Shown piece by piece: positions 59,957 through 64,000 of a stretch of 64,000 nucleotides of DNA (positions within the stretch are counted from its first letter, which is position 1; each line of letters starts with the position of its first letter). Position numbers and translations under genes: made by a program. Under the pieces are notes generated by a model that was given only the letters and a program-made list of their open reading frames with translations, was not told the origin of the DNA and made no database searches. The stretch comes from Macquaria australasica (Eukaryota > Chordata > Actinopteri > Centrarchiformes > Percichthyidae): contig SEMN01000183.1 in NCBI GenBank assembly GCA_005408345.1, positions 310,001 to 374,000 of the forward strand, in the 5' to 3' direction.

Positions 59957-60781
59957 AACAGACAGGAAGAGAGAGGCAGACAGGTAGAGAAACACGCAGA
60001 CAAGGACAGTCTGGGGAGGAGACAAACAGAGACGCAGACAAAGAGGACAACCTTGTTTACATACCAAGACAGCACACGACAATAGTGCAAGAGTACATAC
60101 CCGCATTCGTGCGTTTCACAAGGCACTTATTACGAGCGGATGTGTATGACATATGTCTTGGTAGATAGCTCAAATACAGCTCTGCTGGGAAAAAAAACCA
60201 CTGGATAGCTGGCAGTATAATTTGCTGTCACACAGACGAACAGGAAATCCTAACAATTTTCATCACACTATCGATGAAAATCGGGAGTCTCTCTTATCTT
60301 GGACAGCAGTAACGTTTGTAACGTTTGCTAACTGCCAGTTGAACCTTTGAACTGGCGGAAATGTGCATACAGGAACCGTGTCAACACTGGAGTACGATAA
60401 AAGCACAGGGAGAAACTGTTCTTTGCCCGCAAGCTAACGTTGCCATCGGTATTGCCTTTTAAAAACAGCAGTAGTGAAACATTTCCCGGCAGTTTAACGC
60501 CAACTTAGCAGCTAGTATCGACACTGATATTGTAACTGAAAATGATGAGCAGCTTCACGCATGCGCAGGCGTACAAAGGCAAGGCACTTTATGACAGTCA
60601 GCAGCCGACAAAAAAAAAAAAAAAAAGACAACGGAAATGAAGCCTAAAATCGCCTTCGACAGCAAGGAGATTTGGGTTCGGTGGTAGTGGAGGAGGGTTC
60701 AATAAAGGCGGCTCTTACCGAAACGCAGGGGCTGGAGCTGGTGCTGGGGGTCGGTGAACGCTGCACGGTAACCAGCGCCAT
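40965..60781 (-). CDS. ssh2: Slingshot protein phosphatase 2 (cofilin phosphatase)
   Basis: Dual-specificity phosphatase that dephosphorylates and activates cofilin/ADF. Coding exons 5' to 3': 60781-60719, 56273-56230, 47967-47855, 47727-47663, 47569-47448, 47350-47285, 47154-47089, 46908-46714, 46392-46299, 46059-45931, 45519-45473, 45273-45127, 44909-44709, 43870-42808, 42308-40965. The sum is 3759 nt, 1252 residues, phases consistent; human SSH2 is about 1423. The N-terminus MALVTVQRSPTPSTSSSPC is almost that of human SSH2. Order: SSH-N region (SISESFLTVKGAALFLPRG; YMVVVSTNGRQDTEES); DEK-C-like domain (ERQIKTSLREIMMQKDLENV); catalytic domain with general acid D363 (YDEEATDLLAYW) and signature HCKMGVSRS around C394; then a long disordered tail with RSHSDSD (14-3-3 type), KRSASLAKLG and the conserved end YGRTHPLRQLKK. 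Two large terminal exons encode the tail, which is less conserved. Introns 1 and 2 are long (4.4 and 8.3 kb). Confidence 0.95.
42648..42758. repeat. Inverted repeat in ssh2 intron 14
   Basis: TCCATTGCAAACACCCAAAT (from 42648) is exactly complementary to the segment ending at 42758 (ATTTGGGTGTTTGCAATGGA), giving arms of 21 bases with about 69 bases between. It lies about 50 bases downstream of the exon 14 donor in transcript sense. It may be a tiny MITE. Confidence 0.8.
43871..44708. other. ssh2 intron 13 with a dispersed repeat
   Basis: The intron includes a dispersed percomorph repeat, about 44055-44400 (GCTGCACCAATCAATATG, AACAATGGATCAGTGACTAT, GTTCGTAGTGACGAACCCAC). No other gene is seen. 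Confidence 0.5.
47968..50528. other. ssh2 intron 2, proximal part
   Basis: No coding exon is recognised between exon 3 and the alternative first exon. It holds a MITE-like copy (48100-48385) with an internal (CT)n run at 48236-48257, an (AAT)n run near 49755-49770 and otherwise unremarkable AT-rich DNA. Confidence 0.5.
48100..48385. mobile_element. MITE-like repeat, family copy 4 (ssh2 intron 2)
   Basis: It shares GGGCTCTGGGAACTTGTGAT, TTTTTCACAATTTTCTGACA and CAGCCGATTAGTCC with the copies at 16880 and 27285. A (CT)n microsatellite has expanded inside it. Confidence 0.6.
50529..50656 (-). CDS. ssh2: Alternative first coding exon of ssh2
   Basis: Within ssh2 intron 2, on the same strand, an ATG opens 42 codons plus two bases and ends exactly at a strong GTAAGT donor (CAGCT/GTAAGT). 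The exon ends in phase 2, which is what exon 3 (47967-47855) requires; splicing would give ...QGAIYQL followed by ISESFLTVKG. The product would be 1259 residues and lack MALVTVQRS. The peptide starts MPPGVVTEPRSSSAGCFCAC and has CCGEKM and NKNSVISQ segments, with a cluster of five cysteines. The DNA around it is CpG-rich compared with its surroundings. I have no transcript evidence. The coding frame, donor, phase and CpG context together make it convincing. Confidence 0.65.
50580..51115 (-). promoter_or_regulatory. Internal ssh2 promoter region (CpG-rich)
   Basis: Elevated GC/CpG around 50580-50700 and scattered CpGs to 51110, including a run of GGGAC units (51093-51108, ACGGGACGGGACGGGACG). 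It lies upstream of the alternative first exon at 50656 on the minus strand. Confidence 0.45.
51116..56229. other. ssh2 intron 2, distal part
   Basis: About 5 kb with no coding exon recognised on either strand. It includes a (CAA)n run near 52327-52354, CA-rich patches near 53470-53495 and 55290-55302, and a possible dispersed repeat at about 54350-54530 (GTGACTAGCTAACCCCGCCC). Confidence 0.5.
56274..60718. other. ssh2 intron 1
   Basis: A 4.4-kb intron with no coding exon seen. It contains a (CA)n tract at 58415-58434, an (AT)n run at 59451-59493 and (CA)n(GA)n at 59910-59957. A poly(A) stretch lies at 60609-60627. Confidence 0.5.
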
Positions 60782-61000
60782 TCAGCGACCGGGAAGCGGA
60801 CACCTGAGGGGAAGCGACAGCGGCGAGACGAGCATAATTGTCTGAGCGGGGAAAAACCCCAACTGAACCCGGGTTGTCGGTCTTCTCTCGTTTCTCCTCT
60901 CTCTTTCTCTCCGACCGTAGACTGTTTGACTACTCCCCGGCTGTTTCCTCTGTTAGCGCCACCTGCGCATGCGCAGCTTCCCTTACCTTGTCAATCCAGA
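60540..61000 (-). promoter_or_regulatory. Main ssh2 promoter with NRF1-type sites
   Basis: CpG-rich DNA flanks the first coding exon (60781-60719). The palindrome TGCGCATGCGCA (60964-60975) is a consensus NRF1 site about 185 bases upstream of the ATG. A second, ACGCATGCGCAG, is near 60558-60569 inside intron 1. This is typical of a CpG-island, TATA-less promoter. Confidence 0.6.
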
Positions 61001-63164
61001 TTAACCGTTTGTGTGCTGGACGTAAACAAAGCAGTTATGAGCAGCGTCTCTCAGTCAGACACTGAGCCCGGTGCCACTGATTTAGTGGTGAATTATATTC
61101 AAAGATGAGTAAATATTGACCTCCATCGTCAGGCAAACAACCTACAGCAATTACATTCAGATAATGCATGTCTTAAAGGGGTACTCTAGAAATGTAGCCT
61201 ATATTGTACTGCCATAAAGTTGGGGGACTTGTGAGACACAAATCTTTCAAATGAATGGCCAAAATCTATGCAGCAGAGGCCGAAACATCCTGACACTAGT
61301 ATTGGTGAGACTCCAAAAACACTGGATCCTACATTACTCATGATGCAACTTATAAGTGTCTCGACACCCTCCATGCCTGGTAAATGCTCATGTCTTTCAA
61401 ACTGTACGCACCCTGTTTGTAACTCAGGCTTTTCATTAAACATTTTAAGTCTGCAAGCCCAACCCCTGATGACGTAACCTGGGTTACTTTTTCAGACTGT
61501 TAAAAACTCTACAGAGCCACAGAAGACATTATACAAATATTTTTGTCTGAGTAGTACTCCTCATGATATGTAAAATCAGTTGAGTTCCCCTTTAAATAAT
61601 GCCATATGCTTAATTAGTCTTAAAAAAACAATGTAGGCCTATTTGCATAAATTACACATCTTTACCAACTATCATTATGCATCTTATCAGTTTAATGCAT
61701 AGATACTAAGCCTAGAGATGTACCAAAGTTAATTTTTTTAGGAACCGTATCAAGTACTTTTTGCAGTAGTTTTTTTAAGTGTGAGTTAACTCTCAAGTCA
61801 CCAGAACCTAGTTTAAGCCAGTTCCTCAGTAATTTTCTCAATCTCTCAAACAAATAAAATCAATTCAAACTTGAGTTCGAGTCAAATGATTCAATATGTT
61901 ATCTCTGCATCAGCCTGGAGAGGTGTGTCAATTCAAAGCATAAAATAAAAATATGAGAAAAAGGCATGTGTAGGATGTGTGCACAATATCCATATAGAGC
62001 ATGCATAATTTTGTTTTCATGTATTGGTTTAAGAGAGTTAGTCTAAACCACAGTCATAAAATCTTTTGTGTACATACGTAAATGAGCTTCAGTGAAGTGG
62101 GTGCAGTACTGACCAAAGGAAGACGTCGGTGATATTTCATGACACCTGAGGTGTAGCCTGCCCGTCTGAACCTGCACAGCTACACTGCTATCTTCACTGC
62201 CTGAGGGCATAGATCTAGGATAGCAGCAACCATAGCCTGTCACAAACCACACTCTCAAATGTGAAGTATGTGTCATCAGCACACGTAGCACAGCCCAGAC
62301 ACCAGTGCGTGCAGGTATGCACAGGTGCATAGCCCCAGCACTACCACTATCATTACAGCTGGAGTACAACCTGGTTTCTCTCCCCTTTCCTCCTACACAT
62401 AAATAATAATAGCCTGATAATCAGACTGAATTGCCAAAAATTACTGATATGGGCGGCTATTCAGACTTCTGGAGACAGGCTAAAACAATACATGATAATT
62501 CAAAAAATTCACCTTATTGGCTTGTTGTTAGCAGTGTTTTAGTTCTACATCATTACACAAAGATAGAAAGAATGTGCCTTTCAGTTATTGATATAAAAAA
62601 GGTATTTATTCAGTCCCCTCACATTTTCCACCTTAACTTTACCATAGTGTCTGTCCTACGCATCCATTCATCCATCCATCAGGCAGCTTTGGTCGTTCAG
62701 TTTGTACCAGAGGGATTAGCAGTGAGGCCAGAGATGAGATGAGATGGAGATTACGACAGAGATAATGGTGTTTGGATTTAGAGTCACTCGGAGGAGGCAG
62801 TGGGAATTCAAAGCTGCAGCTTTAATCACAGGTGCGCCATGTGCTCTCTGATCTGATTTAAGAGAATGAATGACTTACCACAGGTTTAGAATAGAGCAGC
62901 TGACAGCACTGAAAATAACAAATGATGTGCAAATAAAATGAAATGAGAGCAGTTTCTTTGCTCTTAGTCAGACAGACTGTCAGTCTTCGTTTCCTCTCCA
63001 GTAATAGCAGACGCAAGTGAGTTCATTCTTTTAAAGAAGCACTTCGTGTCATTGACTTCCCACAAAGTGATGAGCCCCTGTCTGCTCATTGTAATTATTC
63101 TTAATAATAAATCCATTATAACCTCTCTGGTCAATGTGGTGATATACAGTAGAAGACTGGTTCC
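61001..63164. other. Intergenic DNA between ssh2 and the right-hand gene
   Basis: No coding exon is recognised. A likely dispersed repeat spans about 61160-61480 (ACTGCCATAAAGTTGGGGGA, GAGACACAAATCTTTCAAAT). The rest is AT-rich. Confidence 0.5.

Positions 63165-63245
<81 letters not shown>
63165..63245. repeat. (CTAT)20 tetranucleotide microsatellite
   Basis: About 20 perfect CTAT units. Perfect repeats of this length are usually highly polymorphic. Confidence 0.98.
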
Positions 63246-63478
63246 ATTATCATTAACAGAGGTTTAAAATAAGAATACAGTTTCATTTGTATCCAGATTA
63301 ATTCTGTTATCATCAAAGTTTGCAGCATTCTCGTAAATGTGTAAACCTCCTTTAGCAAGCTGGCATTTCTCAACTCGGAGCTTCCCTTATTTCTCTGGAT
63401 TTAATCATGAAAGTTTGCTCAGTGTGCAGACCAAATGTGTTGCCCGGATTAATCGTGTTATTTGCGAGAGACTGATCA

Positions 63479-63588
63479 ATGAGTTACACTTTGGAGCAAT
63501 ATCGCCATCTATTGGTAGGATTAGTCGTAAAAAAAAACTCTCTACCATTATGCCTACCAATAGATGGCGATATTGCTCCAAAACTCAT
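63479..63588. repeat. Large perfect-armed hairpin upstream of nsrp1
   Basis: A 29-base arm (63491-63519, core CAATATCGCCATCTATTGGT) has its exact reverse complement at 63553-63581, with 33 bases between. Pairing continues outward (ATGAGTT at 63479-63485 with AACTCAT at 63582-63588) after a five-base bulge. It may be a miniature transposon or a transcribed hairpin. Confidence 0.85.
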
Positions 63589-63779
63589 TGGTGGTAATAG
63601 GCTTTTTATATCACTGTATTTTTGTTATTTTCTAATAGCCCAAATATTTCACAAATCAGAGATAAATCAAATTTTGCTCATTGTGTTCACTGCCAGTGAA
63701 AGTCCGCACATTCGTAACAGGCTGATAAACCCATATTTCGCGAACAGAACTCGGTAAAATTATTATAAAAATGATAAAT

Positions 63780-63929
63780 ATCTGTAATGCGTGCGTTGCT
63801 GTGTTCCCGTGGCTGCGGACATGTGAACACATAGCAGAACTTGTCGCGTATGAATTTACTAAAATATTGTGTCGAATCTGTCGCGCTCGTCCACAGTCAG
63901 CCGAGCAAGATGGCGGTCCCTACAAAACA
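63780..63929 (+). promoter_or_regulatory. Promoter of right-hand gene with YY1-type site
   Basis: CpG-bearing DNA (TGTCGCGCTCG, GTGCGTTGCTG) leads into GCAAGATGGCGGTC, a YY1 consensus overlapping the start codon (63906-63919). This arrangement is common in housekeeping genes. Confidence 0.5.
63910..63929 (+). CDS. nsrp1: First coding exon, probably nsrp1 (partial)
   Basis: ATG followed by GVPTK-like codons (reads MAVPTK plus two bases, CA) and then a strong GTAAGT donor, giving a 20-base coding part of exon 1 ending in phase 2. Human NSRP1, a nuclear-speckle splicing regulator, begins MAIPGRQ, and NSRP1 lies just beyond SSH2 in human, so MAVPTK(Q) fits by both sequence and place. So short a match cannot prove identity. 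The remainder lies to the right of the window. Confidence 0.55.
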
Positions 63930-64000
63930 GTAAGTAAGCGAACGCGCTAACGTGATTATGTTACCGGGCGATTAACACTGAACGACAACTGTTTCACTTG

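Noticed and set aside
59774..60126. Overlapping minus-strand frames of about 110 codons rich in Leu/Ser/Cys/Val
   Set aside because: Translations of a (CA)n(GA)n microsatellite in intron 1 of ssh2.
62043..62369. 108-codon minus-strand frame between ssh2 and nsrp1
   Set aside because: No recognisable domain, no supporting splice sites and no neighbouring exons.
63165..63245. Regularly spaced repeat that could suggest a CRISPR-like array
   Set aside because: It is a simple uninterrupted CTAT microsatellite in a vertebrate genome, with no spacers.

Overview
This is a piece of vertebrate nuclear DNA, most likely from a percomorph teleost fish. The evidence is AT-rich intergenic and intronic DNA, short exons with GT-AG junctions, abundant (CA)n and (CTAT)n microsatellites, and interspersed repeats of types I associate with percomorph genomes. 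There are no operons, and almost every short open frame is chance. The real genes were assembled by hand from exon-sized open blocks, splice sites, matching phases and recalled similarity to human relatives. No alignment was run.

Layout, left to right. (1) 1-416, minus: N-terminal exon of abhd15, cut by the window edge. (2) 3874-10359, plus: an intact 15-exon vwa7-like gene (VWA domain, DTTGS MIDAS, secretory signal, hydrophobic C-terminus), 983 residues. (3) 13905-20854, plus: a tandem second vwa7-like copy that keeps all 15 exons but carries two frameshifting deletions, a nonsense codon and a C-terminal frame change. I call it a pseudogene. A block of about 425 bp around exons 5-6 is almost identical between the copies, which suggests gene conversion. 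(4) 22141-33010, minus: coro6, an actin-binding coronin, 10 coding exons, 469 residues, with a GC-rich promoter and likely leader exon near 36.1-36.5 kb. (5) 40965-60781, minus: ssh2, a slingshot cofilin phosphatase, 15 coding exons, 1252 residues, with an apparent second promoter and alternative first coding exon at 50529-50656. (6) 63910-63929, plus: a tiny first coding exon, probably nsrp1, running off the right edge.

The set abhd15 - coro6 - ssh2 - nsrp1 matches the neighbourhood of human 17q11.2, which supports the names. The vwa7 pair sits between abhd15 and coro6, where I recall TP53I13, GIT1 and ANKRD13B in human; this is a notable local rearrangement. Coronins and slingshot phosphatases both act in the cofilin/actin-turnover pathway, so their linkage on one strand is functionally suggestive.

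The rest is introns and intergenic DNA with non-autonomous DNA transposons (several with clear terminal inverted repeats), a LINE tail, microsatellites and some perfect hairpins. I saw no tRNA, rRNA, CRISPR or viral genes. The most noteworthy items are the decayed and partly converted vwa7 copy, the alternative ssh2 first exon, the poly-TG acceptors of vwa7 intron 1, the hairpin 0.3 kb upstream of nsrp1, and an unexplained in-frame exon-like block at 38024-38149.
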